A DNA stretch of 64,000 nt, taken from an uncultured Roseateles sp. Lineage in GTDB: Bacteria > Pseudomonadota > Gammaproteobacteria > Burkholderiales > Burkholderiaceae_C. Position numbers and translations under genes: made by a program. The stretch spans positions 299,191 to 363,190 of the forward strand of contig NZ_CAMFJS010000001.1 in assembly GCF_945956965.1 (NCBI RefSeq). Direction: 5' to 3'. Below the pieces are notes generated by a model that had not been told where the DNA came from, did not search any database, and was given only the letters and a program-made list of their open reading frames with translations. Positions 41,369-50,541 of this stretch are shown here, in pieces (the first letter of the stretch is position 1; the number at the start of each line of letters is the position of its first letter).

Positions 41369-42312
41369 GTGCGCTCGGCCGCTCCCTCCTGCCTGCCGGG
41401 CTGAGCAAGCTATTGCGCGGGCGCAGCGTCGTCATCGGCATTCCCTATGCCTGGCTGCTGATCTTCTTTGCCCTGCCTTTTTTGATCATCCTGAAGATCA
41501 GCGTTTCCGAGATGGAGACGGTGCACTTCAAGGACCTGACGAGTTATACCGACGGTGTCTTTCACATCGCCATCAAGACCGCCAACTACCTTTTCATCAC
41601 CCAGGATGATATGTATGTGCGAGCCTACCTCATCAGCCTGAAATACGCCGCCGCTACCACCCTCGGTTGCCTGCTCATCGGCTACCCCTTCTCTTACTTC
41701 ATGGCGCGTGCCAAGCCCAATCTGCAGCCTGCGCTGCTGATGCTGGTGATGCTGCCTTTTTGGACCAGCTTCTTGCTGCGGGTCTACGCCTGGAAAGGCT
41801 TGCTGGGCGAAAACGGCTGGGTCGCCAATGTCATCGAGGCCCTGGGGCTTGACCACTTCTTGCTGGCCACCGGCCTGATTCCGGCCCTGGGCAATCTGAT
41901 GCACACGCCTTTCTCGCTGGTGGTGGGCATGGTCTACACCTACCTGCCCTTCATGATCCTGCCGCTCTACGCCAATCTGTCCAAGATGGATCTTCGCTTG
42001 CTGGAAGCGGCCAGCGATTTGGGTGCCACGCCGTGGACCGCCTTCTGGCGCATCACGGTGCCCCTGTCCAAGGCGGGCATCATTGCCGGCTCCATGCTGG
42101 TGTTCATTCCTTGCGTGGGCGAGTTCGTCATCCCCGAGCTGCTGGGCGGCCCGGAGACCTTGATGATTGGCCGCGTCTTGTGGGACGAGTTCTTCAGCAA
42201 TAACGATTGGCCCATGGCCTCCAGTGTGGCTGTGGTGATGGTGCTGCTGATCCTGGTGCCCCTGGCCCTGTTCAGCAAATACCAGGCCGAAAGCCAGGAG
42301 GCCCGCCCATGA
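41365..42312 (+). CDS. potH: Polyamine ABC transporter permease PotH-like
   Basis: 315 residues, six predicted transmembrane helices. The EAA-type loop LEAASDLGATPWTAFWRITVPLS marks the ATPase contact. FVIPELLGGPETLMIGRVL is characteristic of PotB/PotH permeases. Overlaps potG at the start and potI at the stop by 4 bp each, so the three are tightly coupled. Confidence 0.95.
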   Translation: MSALGRSLLPAGLSKLLRGRSVVIGIPYAWLLIFFALPFLIILKISVSEMETVHFKDLTSYTDGVFHIAIKTANYLFITQDDMYVRAYLISLKYAAATTLGCLLIGYPFSYFMARAKPNLQPALLMLVMLPFWTSFLLRVYAWKGLLGENGWVANVIEALGLDHFLLATGLIPALGNLMHTPFSLVVGMVYTYLPFMILPLYANLSKMDLRLLEAASDLGATPWTAFWRITVPLSKAGIIAGSMLVFIPCVGEFVIPELLGGPETLMIGRVLWDEFFSNNDWPMASSVAVVMVLLILVPLALFSKYQAESQEARP

Positions 42313-43190
42313 GCACCCCGATCAATAGCAAGGCCAAGCGCGCCTTTTTCGGCCCCGGCTTCACACGCGGCTTTGGCCGCAGCTGGCTGGGCCTGGGCTT
42401 TCTCTTCCTCTATCTGCCCATCCTGGCGCTGATCGTCTACTCCTTCAACGACTCGAAGATTCCTTCGGTCTGGGGTGGTTTCACCGTGCGCTGGTACAGC
42501 GCCTTGCTGGAAGACCGGGAGGTTTTGAGCGGCCTGCGCTTATCGCTGGAAATCGCGGCGCTGACGGCTTGCGCCTCGGTCATCCTCGGCACCTTCGCCG
42601 CCTTTGCCCTGGTCAAGTACAAGCGCTTCACCGGCCGCACCTTGTTCACCGGCATGGTCAATGCGCCGCTGGTGATGCCCGAGGTCATCATTGGCTTGTC
42701 CTTGCTGCTGATGCTTGTGTCCATGCAGCGCGCCACCGGCTTCCCCGAACGCGGCGCGATGACCATCTGGCTGGGTCATCTGTTGCTGGGCATGGCCTAC
42801 GCGACGGTGGTGATTCAAGCCCGCCTGACCGAACTCAACCCGCAACTCGAAGAAGCGGCCATGGACCTGGGCGCCAAACCCATGCAAGTGTTTGCCTTGG
42901 TGACGCTGCCGATGATTGCGCAGTCCATGCTCTCGGCCTGGCTGCTGACCTTCACCTTGTCGTTGGACGATGTGGTGCTCTCGGCCTTTCTGTCCGGCCC
43001 GGGATCCACCACCCTGCCCTTGGTGATCTTCTCGCGGGCACGCCTGGGCGTCAGCCCCAGCATCAATGCGGTGGCCACCGTGATCATCGTGGTGGTCTCC
43101 ATTGGCGTGGTGCTGGCCAGCTACTGGATAGCTCGTAAAGAGCGCCAACGCACCCTCGAAATGATGGCCGCCCAACGCGGCCAAGGCTGA
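42309..43190 (+). CDS. potI: Polyamine ABC transporter permease PotI-like
   Basis: 293 residues, six transmembrane helices. EAAMDLGAKPMQVFALVTLP is the EAA loop, and FTLSLDDVVLSAFLSGPG is a PotC/PotI hallmark. The ATG at 42309 overlaps potH. A porin gene follows after 82 bases on the same strand. Confidence 0.95.
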   Translation: MSTPINSKAKRAFFGPGFTRGFGRSWLGLGFLFLYLPILALIVYSFNDSKIPSVWGGFTVRWYSALLEDREVLSGLRLSLEIAALTACASVILGTFAAFALVKYKRFTGRTLFTGMVNAPLVMPEVIIGLSLLLMLVSMQRATGFPERGAMTIWLGHLLLGMAYATVVIQARLTELNPQLEEAAMDLGAKPMQVFALVTLPMIAQSMLSAWLLTFTLSLDDVVLSAFLSGPGSTTLPLVIFSRARLGVSPSINAVATVIIVVVSIGVVLASYWIARKERQRTLEMMAAQRGQG

Positions 43191-43272
43191 ACTAGGCCAG
43201 CAATTCAGCTCAAGCGAAATTTCAGTTCAAACCATTCACCCAGTTTCAACCCTCAATGCGGAGATCCACCAG

Positions 43273-44688
43273 ATGAAGAACAAAGCATTTGCAGCCCTGC
43301 CTCTGGCCCTTAGCCTGGCCCTTGCGGCGGCCTACCCTGGCTCCGCCCTGGCGCAAAGCAATGAAGAGTTGTTGAAAGAGCTGCGGGCACTGCGCGACCG
43401 CGTCGGCCAGTTGGAAGACAAGCTCAAGGCCGCCGAATCCAAGCCAGCGCCCGCCGCGCCGCAATGGGGCATGACCCCGCAGCAGGTGCAGGACTTCAAC
43501 CGCATCGCCGTCAAGACCGAGGCGCTGGAAGATGCGAACGAGATGATGGGCATCAAGAACCTCAAAGTCTCGGGCTTCCTCGACCCCACTTTCATCTACA
43601 ACCGCAACAACAATAGCGCCGGCTTTCAGCTCCTGAACAAGGATGCCTACGCCTACGACAACGGCTACTTCGGCATGGCCGCGCTGGACATCACCAAGGA
43701 AATGGAAGGCGGCACCAAGTGGCGCCTGACCCTGGCGCCGGAACGTGGCGCGGGCGCCTCCTTCAACACCGGCTCCATCGTGCATGAAGCCAGCGTCAAC
43801 ATCCCACTGGGCGACTTGCAGACCCGTCTCTGGCTGGGCCAGATCCCCGACTGGACCGGCTACGAGGTGACCCTGCCACCCGGCAATAAGCTGATCACCC
43901 ATAACCTGCTGTTCGACTTCACCGCGCCTACGGCCTACACCGGCGCCGTGATGGACCTGACCATCGACAAGTGGTTGGTCAAGGTCGGCTTGGCTAACGT
44001 CAACAACGCACGCAAGTCCAGCGGCAACAAGACCCCGGCCCTGATCTACCGCGTTGACTATGCCAAGGGCGAGTTCCAGGGCTTTGGCTTCACCGGCCTG
44101 CACGGCAAGGCCTACAACTACGCCGCCGATGCGGTCGATGCCAACGGCGACCTGCGCTTTGCCGCCGACAAGGGCCGCGACAGCCGCGTCGACCTATTGG
44201 AGGCCGATGCCTACTTCATTCGTGGCGACTGGACCTTGCAAGGCCAAATCAGCTGGGGCCAGCAGCGCAAGAGCGCCATCTTCAACGAAGACGGCCAGAT
44301 GCGTGATGCCACGTGGACCGGCGTGTCCGCCCTGGCCGCCTACAAATTCATGCCGCGCTGGGAAATGGTGGCGCGCGCCGACTACCTCAGCAATAGCAAG
44401 AACGGCGGCGGCCTGTTTGGCTACAGCAGCGACGACGGCCACAACGGCCTGGGCCGCGGCTACGGCTTTGCCTGGGATGATGCCAACCCCGACCCGGACG
44501 TGGCCAGCAAGGGCGCCAACCGCTACGAGCTGAGCCTGGGCTTCAACTACCTCTTCAACGCCAACACCACCTTCAAGTTCGAGTACCGCTTTGATGGCTC
44601 CGACCGCGCCGTCTTCATGGACCAGAGCACAGGCAACTGGCGCAAGAACAACCATCTGCTGGGCACCTCCATGGTGGTCAATTTCTAA
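43273..44688 (+). CDS. Putative outer-membrane porin (DUF3138-like)
   Basis: 471 residues. A signal peptide (basic MKNK start, hydrophobic core, SALAQ cleavage near 28) precedes a periplasmic coiled coil (EELLKELRALRDRVGQLEDK). The rest shows alternating beta strands with short turns and ends in MVVNF, the terminal aromatic typical of outer-membrane barrels. The N-terminal helix plus barrel resembles trimeric porins with a coiled-coil stalk. Positioned between potI and puuC, it is a candidate polyamine entry channel; this is inference. Confidence 0.78.
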   Translation: MKNKAFAALPLALSLALAAAYPGSALAQSNEELLKELRALRDRVGQLEDKLKAAESKPAPAAPQWGMTPQQVQDFNRIAVKTEALEDANEMMGIKNLKVSGFLDPTFIYNRNNNSAGFQLLNKDAYAYDNGYFGMAALDITKEMEGGTKWRLTLAPERGAGASFNTGSIVHEASVNIPLGDLQTRLWLGQIPDWTGYEVTLPPGNKLITHNLLFDFTAPTAYTGAVMDLTIDKWLVKVGLANVNNARKSSGNKTPALIYRVDYAKGEFQGFGFTGLHGKAYNYAADAVDANGDLRFAADKGRDSRVDLLEADAYFIRGDWTLQGQISWGQQRKSAIFNEDGQMRDATWTGVSALAAYKFMPRWEMVARADYLSNSKNGGGLFGYSSDDGHNGLGRGYGFAWDDANPDPDVASKGANRYELSLGFNYLFNANTTFKFEYRFDGSDRAVFMDQSTGNWRKNNHLLGTSMVVNF

Positions 44689-44716
44689 GACGACGAGCGA
44701 GTAGACAAGGAAGACC

Positions 44717-46219
44717 ATGAGCGCCACACCCACTGCCATCGACTGGCATGCTCGCGCCCAAGCGCTGAAGATTGACGGCCGGCCCTTCATCGGCGGCCGC
44801 CGTGTCGACAGCCTGGACGGCCAGAGCTTTGACTGCATTTCCCCCATCGATGGCCGGGTGATCGGCAGCGTCGCGCGCGGCCAGGCCGCTGACATCGACG
44901 CCGCCGTGCGCTCGGCCCGCGCGGCCTTTGAGGACGGGCGCTGGTCGCAGCGCGCGCCGGCCGCGCGCAAGCGCGTCTTGCTCAACTTTGCCGAGAAAAT
45001 TCTGGCGGCCAAGGAAGAGCTGGCCTTGCTGGAAACGCTGGACATGGGCAAGCCCATCCAGTATTCCCTGGGCGTTGACGTGGCCTCCACGGCGCGCTGC
45101 ATCGCCTGGTACGCCGAAGCCGTGGACAAGATCTACGACGAGATCGCCCCTACAGGCCCCAATGCGCTGGCCCTGATCCAGCGCGAGCCCATGGGTGTGA
45201 TCGGCGCCATCGTGCCTTGGAACTACCCGATGATCATGTCGGCCTGGAAGCTGGGCCCGGCCCTGGCTGCGGGCAATTCGGTGGTCTTAAAACCGAGCGA
45301 AAAGTCACCGCTAACCGCGCTTCGCCTGGCCGAACTCGCACTTGAAGCCGGCTTGCCCGAAGGCGTGTTCAACGTCGTGCCCGGCTTTGGCCATGAGGCC
45401 GGCGAGGCCCTGGCCTTGCACATGGATGTGGACGCGATTGGCTTCACTGGCTCCACCCGGGTGGGCCGCAAGATGCTGGACTACGCAGGCCGCAGCAATC
45501 TGAAACGGGTCTACAACGAGTTGGGCGGCAAGTCGGCCTTTCTGGTCTTCCCCGATTTCGACGATTTGAAGCGCGCCGCCGCCACCGTGGCCGGCAGCAT
45601 GTTCTTCAACCAGGGTGAAAGCTGCAATGCGCCCTCGCGCGTGCTGGTGCATGAGAGCATTGCGGACGAATTCGTCGCCCTGCTCGCTGCCGAAACGCCT
45701 CAATACCAAGCCGGCGACCCGCTCAACCCCAAGACCGTGATGGGTGCACTGGTGGACGAAGGCCAGCTGCGCACCGTGATGGGCTATATCGACAGCGGGC
45801 GCAGCGAAGGTGCGCGCGTCGTGGCCGGCGCCGAACAAGCGCGCCTTGAAAGCGGTGGCTATTTCGTTCAGCCGACGATTTTTGACGGCGTGACACCCGA
45901 GATGAAGATTGCCCGCGAGGAGATCTTCGGCCCGGTGATGAGCGTGCTGCGCTTCAAAGACGAAGCCGAGGCTGTATCAATGGCCAACAACAGCCCCTAC
46001 GGCCTGCAAGCCAGTGTGTGGAGCAGCCATATCGACCGCGCCCACCGCGTGGCCCGCGCCTTGCGCGCCGGCACCGTGCACGTCAATCAATACGACGAAG
46101 ACGATATGACCGTGCCCTTCGGCGGTTACAAGCAAAGCGGCAATGGGCGCGACAAGTCCCTGCATGCTTTTGACAAGTACACCGAGCTGAAGACGACCTG
46201 GTTGCGCATCAACAAGTAA
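44717..46219 (+). CDS. puuC: Aldehyde dehydrogenase (PuuC-like)
   Basis: 500 residues. The catalytic Cys is in FFNQGESCNAPSR, the general-base Glu in YNELGGKSAFLV, and the NAD-binding turn in GFTGSTRVGRKML. Oxidises gamma-glutamyl-gamma-aminobutyraldehyde or 4-aminobutanal, linking PuuB and SpuC to GABA. SD AAGGAAG lies upstream. Last gene of the polyamine block; convergent with the nSTAND gene. Confidence 0.9.
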   Translation: MSATPTAIDWHARAQALKIDGRPFIGGRRVDSLDGQSFDCISPIDGRVIGSVARGQAADIDAAVRSARAAFEDGRWSQRAPAARKRVLLNFAEKILAAKEELALLETLDMGKPIQYSLGVDVASTARCIAWYAEAVDKIYDEIAPTGPNALALIQREPMGVIGAIVPWNYPMIMSAWKLGPALAAGNSVVLKPSEKSPLTALRLAELALEAGLPEGVFNVVPGFGHEAGEALALHMDVDAIGFTGSTRVGRKMLDYAGRSNLKRVYNELGGKSAFLVFPDFDDLKRAAATVAGSMFFNQGESCNAPSRVLVHESIADEFVALLAAETPQYQAGDPLNPKTVMGALVDEGQLRTVMGYIDSGRSEGARVVAGAEQARLESGGYFVQPTIFDGVTPEMKIAREEIFGPVMSVLRFKDEAEAVSMANNSPYGLQASVWSSHIDRAHRVARALRAGTVHVNQYDEDDMTVPFGGYKQSGNGRDKSLHAFDKYTELKTTWLRINK

Positions 46220-46232
46220 AGCCGGCCCTGGG

Positions 46233-46257
46233 GCGGCGCAGCTCACCGCTGCGCCGC
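46233..46257. terminator. Hairpin between convergent puuC and the nSTAND gene
   Basis: Perfect 10-bp stem GCGGCGCAGC/GCTGCGCCGC with loop TCACC. Neither flank has a proper T run. It may stop transcripts from both sides with Rho, or be only a 3'-end structure. Confidence 0.4.
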
Positions 46258-46278
46258 TTATCTGCTTCACCGCAGCTC

Positions 46279-49200
46279 TTAAGGCCTTGAGCCCAAGCCG
46301 CCAAGCCGCAGCGAATCGCGCAGCCTGCTGCTGGTGTTTTCTTTGAGCCAGGCTTGATCGTCTGTCGTCAAATGAAGCTGCTGCTTGGCCCGCTGTTTCA
46401 AATCGGGCAAGGCCTGCACGCAAGCACTGCAGGGTGTTAGCAAGGCATTGCCGTCGTCCCCGACCGAGATGATTTGCCGCCCGTCCGGGTGAAAAGCCGC
46501 CATATTGATCTTGCCGCGGTGGCGCCCCAGCAGGGCCGCTTTTTCTTGGCCGGTATTGGCATCCCAGACACGAATGCTGCCGTCGGCGCCGGCAGTCACC
46601 ACGAACTGCCCGTCCGGGCTGAAGTCCGCAGAGCTGACAGAGCTGCTATGCCCCCCGCCCAGTTCACGCGAAGGCGGTGAGGGATCTGCCTTCAAATCAC
46701 TCACATCCCAAACACGTGCGGTGCGGTCAACGCTGGCAGTCACCAGGCGCCGGCTGTCGGGGCTGAAATTGAGATCACGCAGATCGCCTTGATGCCTGTC
46801 CAGGGTCGCCAGCAATTGGGCCTTGCCCGCAGCGCGCGACCACAGCATGACCAGATTGCCGGCCGCCGCGGCGATCAGCTTGCCGTCAGGGCTCAGAGCC
46901 AGGTTGGTGCAAGCTGTCGCGCCGCAGCTGAGCTCCTGCAGTTTGGCGGCGGCAGGCGCTTCGTCCGCGCTCTCGGTCAGCACCTTGTTGGGCCAGAGGC
47001 TGACCTGACCGTTGGGGTCCAGCAAGGCGAACTCAGGTCTTTGCGAATCAAAGTAGGCCGTGGCGCTGCGGCTGAGCCAGGCGGGGGCGGCGATCGCCGC
47101 CCCATTCTTGTCGATGTCCAGCAGCCACAGCTGGCGATCGGCATAGAGGTTGTACTCCTGCGAAAACACCATCGCCAATTTGCCATCGGCCGAGAAGCGC
47201 GCGCCATAGGTGGTGTGGCTGATGCTGAGCGCGTTCCGCGCGGCTGCATCAACTGACTTGGCCGCATGCGCCAAAAAGTGTTCCGATGCCACGGCGTTGT
47301 CCGAGGCACTGTCCAAGGCCGTTCGCGCTGCGCTGCCGGACAAGGCGCTGAACATGCAGGGGCTTTGATCGCCAGCAGCAGCGCTGTCCGCATGACTGCC
47401 CGACTCACCGCAAATCATCAGCAATCGGTCCGCGCCCATGTCCAAGCTTCCCGCTGGCGAGAGCGCGAAGCCGTTCTGCGGCCGCTTGCTGGCCAAGAGC
47501 AGCGTCGGTGGGTTCAATCGCCAGATGCGCAGGGTGCCATCCAGGCTGCTGGTGAGGACGCGGCGCGCGCCCTGCGGATCGGCTGAGCCCTGCTGATCCG
47601 CGGCACCCCACTCATGCAGCAGCGCATGCGTGATGGAACTGGTGTGCCCGCGCAAAGTGGTGAGAGGCACGATGGAACGGCTGGACCACACCCGCGCTGT
47701 GCCGTCGGCACTGGCAGAGACCAGCAATTCACCATCACGCGCCGAAGCGTCCAGCAAAGTGACCCAGTCATCGTGGCGGCGCTCCTCATGCTGCTGCTCA
47801 TTGCTCCACAAATTGACACGCCAATCCGAGACCGTGAGCAATAAATTCTTATCCCCGGCCCGGTCGAGAAACTGAACCTGGCTCACGCTGCGTTCATGCC
47901 GCAGATGGTGTGCCGCCTGGGCCACATCCGCCCCGGCCAGCTTGCCCCTCTGCAAATCCAAACGCCAAACCCGGGCGAAGCCGTCGTCCCCGGCTGAAGC
48001 CAGCAACTCAGGCCGCGACTTGCTGAAGCTCAAATCATTGATGGCAGCGCCATGGCGCAGCAGACCCACGGGCGCACGCTCCGCGCCATGAATCCAGGCC
48101 TGCTCGCTGCCGGCCCCTTGCCGCCACACCTGCACCTGGCCGGCGCTATCGCCCGCCGCCAGCCACTCACCATCAGACGAATAGGCCAAGGCCGTGCTGG
48201 GATTGCTGCTGATCGGGCTTTGCAAACGCTGCGGCTGGGCTGGGCGGCCGGGCTGGCCCAAGGTCCAGCGAACAAGCTCACTTTTCCATTCGGCCGACAC
48301 ACAGCTGGCCGTGAACTCCGGCTTGTCTGGATTGAGCGCCACCGCCCAGCTGACGGCGCCCTCAGCACAGAACAGCTGGGCGCTGAGTCGCCCGTCGGGC
48401 TCCAGCAGGCGCAGCAGGCCCTTGCTATTGAGCACCAGCACACGCCCGTCATCCAACAACCAGGCCTTCGCCAGCTTGCCCAATGGCTCAGGCAACTGGC
48501 GTTTGAGCGCCCCCAGCTGATCAGCGCGCAGCACGGACAACTCGCCACGCTCGGCCGCGTCCATCAAACGCCCATCATCCAGGATCCAAATCATGTCCTC
48601 GCTGGCCACCAACAAATGCTTGCGGTCCGGGCTGTAGCGGGTCTCGATCACCGGCTTTTCAAAATCAACGATCAGCTCAGCCCCGGCCACCTCCAGCGCC
48701 GCCATGGCGCGCCGAAACGCGAATTCAGCGCGTTCGTTATTGCCATCTTTCTCCAAAGCCGCCAAAGCCAGGGCTGCGCTGCGCGCCGGATCCTGAACGA
48801 TTTGCAAAATCGCTTTGGCCCCCCACTCACGCGACAGCGCTTGGCTGTGCAGGACCTGGCCATACAAGGCCGCCAGCACCGACACACCGGTCACCAGCGC
48901 CGCCAAGCCGCGCAGGCCCCAGAGCATGCGCCGGGATTTGCGCCGCTCCTTCTCTTGCACCGCCGCGCTCTTGTCCAGAAAGCTCTGCACCAGGTGAAAA
49001 GCGGCGACGGCTTCCTCCTCCGTGCCGCCCATGCAAAGCCTGACCCAAGCCGCATTGGGATGGTTGCGCTGTTGCCAGGCGCGTGCGCGCTCCAGGCTAC
49101 GGCCATGCCACAGCTCGCCATTGGCCTGTGCGTGCGCCCGGGCATCGCCGACCAGGCGCAGCAAGGTGGCCTTGGCCTCGGCTTCTGCCACCACCCAGTC

Positions 49201-50541
49201 GCGCAGGCGCTGCCACTGGCGAATCAGGCTCTCATGCGAGATGTCGATGATGGCGTGCGCATCCAAGGCCTGGCTGCCGCCGGGTACCAGGAAGGCGGTG
49301 TCGCTTTGCCGATAGCGTTCCACCACCGCCAGCACCTCGGCCTCACCGGCCGGGCCGCGCTTGCAGATGGCGCAGAGCTGCCCCAGCTCAATCGGGCGGC
49401 GCACTTCGGTGCCTTCGGCCATGCGCTCGGTCAAGGCGCGGAAGACCCGCTCGACGGCGCCACCGGGCTCGCCCAGGGGCCCCAAACTCAGGCGCGCTTC
49501 GTCGGCATGGCGTGACAGGGCTTCCACCGCCTCACCGATCTTTTCGTAGTCGATCAGATCGATGGGACGGCTGCCCTGGCAGGCTTGCGCCCAATGCCGC
49601 CAGGTGCGCGACAAAGCGTGCTGCATCACCGGCAGATCGTCAAAGTCCGAGCTCACATCGTTGAGCAGACGCTGCACCAAGCGCGGTGCAATCTGCGCGC
49701 CGCGCCACTCAATGGGCTTGACGATGGCGTCCTTGCGCTGCTGACGCGTCAGCCGCGGCACCAAGTAGCCACCAGCACTGACCGCCTCGGGCAAGCCCGG
49801 GAAATCGGCGCAGCCGCCCAAGGTGTCTGAGCGCATGGTCAGCACCACACGGATGCGAGAGGCAGGGTCGCCCACGGCCTGCAAAAGCAGTTTCACGAAA
49901 GCACTGGCCTCCTCGGTATTGGCCATGCGTTTAAAGCGAAACAACTCCTCAAACTGATCCACCACCACCAGCAAGCGCACGCCCGGCGGCAAATGGGAGC
50001 GGCGCACCAGCTCGACCAAAGCCATGCCGCCCATGCGCAACTGGCCGCAGATGGAGGCCACGCGGCGCGCGGCCGGGCTGAGCTCTTCGGGCACAACACT
50101 GGCGAGCGACGCACCGACAGCCGCCCCCACAGCAGCGCCGGGCGCCATGGCCTGATCGTTTGAGCCTTCTGCGGCTGGCGAAGCCTGGGCGGCAGCCGAC
50201 TCGCCATTGGCAGACTCGCTCGCAGGCAAACAGTCGGCCAGCCCGGCCGCCAGGTTTTGCAGGGGCTGTATGCCTGGCCGCATCACCACGGCCCGCCACT
50301 CGGCCTCATCGTCTTGCTCATGACGGCGCTTGAGCTCATTCAACAAGCCCGCCTTCACCAGAGAGGATTTGCCGCATCCCGAAGCGCCCGACACCGCCAC
50401 CAGCGGCACCTGGCTCAGGCGCAGCAGCAAGGCCTCGATCTGGCTCTCGCGGCCAAAAAAGCGGTCTGCCTCTTCGGGCTCAAATGAGCGCAAACCCGGA
50501 AAGGGATTGGCGGCCAGCAGCGCCTCCAGGCTCGCCTTCAT
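46279..50541 (-). CDS. nSTAND NTPase-transmembrane-WD40 protein
   Basis: 1420 residues. An N-terminal NPFPGLRSFEPEEADRFFGR lead precedes the P-loop NTPase: Walker A GASGCGKSS at 51-59, Walker B LLVVVDQFEELF near 189-200, sensor VVLTMRSD near 230. A low-complexity Ala/Ser/Gly insert sits at about 105-150. A winged-helix/helical linker (DLPVMQHALSRTWRHW, IIDISHESLIRQW) is followed by one transmembrane helix (about 540-562). From about 640 to 1385 there are some 14 WD40-like blades (e.g. LVSASADGTARVWS, LVTASVDRTARVWD), enough for two seven-bladed propellers. It overlaps the TIR gene by ATGA. Probable sensor/switch of a conflict system; ligand unknown. Confidence 0.85.
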   Translation of the reverse strand: MKASLEALLAANPFPGLRSFEPEEADRFFGRESQIEALLLRLSQVPLVAVSGASGCGKSSLVKAGLLNELKRRHEQDDEAEWRAVVMRPGIQPLQNLAAGLADCLPASESANGESAAAQASPAAEGSNDQAMAPGAAVGAAVGASLASVVPEELSPAARRVASICGQLRMGGMALVELVRRSHLPPGVRLLVVVDQFEELFRFKRMANTEEASAFVKLLLQAVGDPASRIRVVLTMRSDTLGGCADFPGLPEAVSAGGYLVPRLTRQQRKDAIVKPIEWRGAQIAPRLVQRLLNDVSSDFDDLPVMQHALSRTWRHWAQACQGSRPIDLIDYEKIGEAVEALSRHADEARLSLGPLGEPGGAVERVFRALTERMAEGTEVRRPIELGQLCAICKRGPAGEAEVLAVVERYRQSDTAFLVPGGSQALDAHAIIDISHESLIRQWQRLRDWVVAEAEAKATLLRLVGDARAHAQANGELWHGRSLERARAWQQRNHPNAAWVRLCMGGTEEEAVAAFHLVQSFLDKSAAVQEKERRKSRRMLWGLRGLAALVTGVSVLAALYGQVLHSQALSREWGAKAILQIVQDPARSAALALAALEKDGNNERAEFAFRRAMAALEVAGAELIVDFEKPVIETRYSPDRKHLLVASEDMIWILDDGRLMDAAERGELSVLRADQLGALKRQLPEPLGKLAKAWLLDDGRVLVLNSKGLLRLLEPDGRLSAQLFCAEGAVSWAVALNPDKPEFTASCVSAEWKSELVRWTLGQPGRPAQPQRLQSPISSNPSTALAYSSDGEWLAAGDSAGQVQVWRQGAGSEQAWIHGAERAPVGLLRHGAAINDLSFSKSRPELLASAGDDGFARVWRLDLQRGKLAGADVAQAAHHLRHERSVSQVQFLDRAGDKNLLLTVSDWRVNLWSNEQQHEERRHDDWVTLLDASARDGELLVSASADGTARVWSSRSIVPLTTLRGHTSSITHALLHEWGAADQQGSADPQGARRVLTSSLDGTLRIWRLNPPTLLLASKRPQNGFALSPAGSLDMGADRLLMICGESGSHADSAAAGDQSPCMFSALSGSAARTALDSASDNAVASEHFLAHAAKSVDAAARNALSISHTTYGARFSADGKLAMVFSQEYNLYADRQLWLLDIDKNGAAIAAPAWLSRSATAYFDSQRPEFALLDPNGQVSLWPNKVLTESADEAPAAAKLQELSCGATACTNLALSPDGKLIAAAAGNLVMLWSRAAGKAQLLATLDRHQGDLRDLNFSPDSRRLVTASVDRTARVWDVSDLKADPSPPSRELGGGHSSSVSSADFSPDGQFVVTAGADGSIRVWDANTGQEKAALLGRHRGKINMAAFHPDGRQIISVGDDGNALLTPCSACVQALPDLKQRAKQQLHLTTDDQAWLKENTSSRLRDSLRLGGLGSRP

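Noticed and set aside
48052..49515. 487-codon open frame antisense to the nSTAND gene
   Set aside because: Shadow of the real minus-strand gene; no domain, no ribosome-binding site, composition typical of antisense translation.
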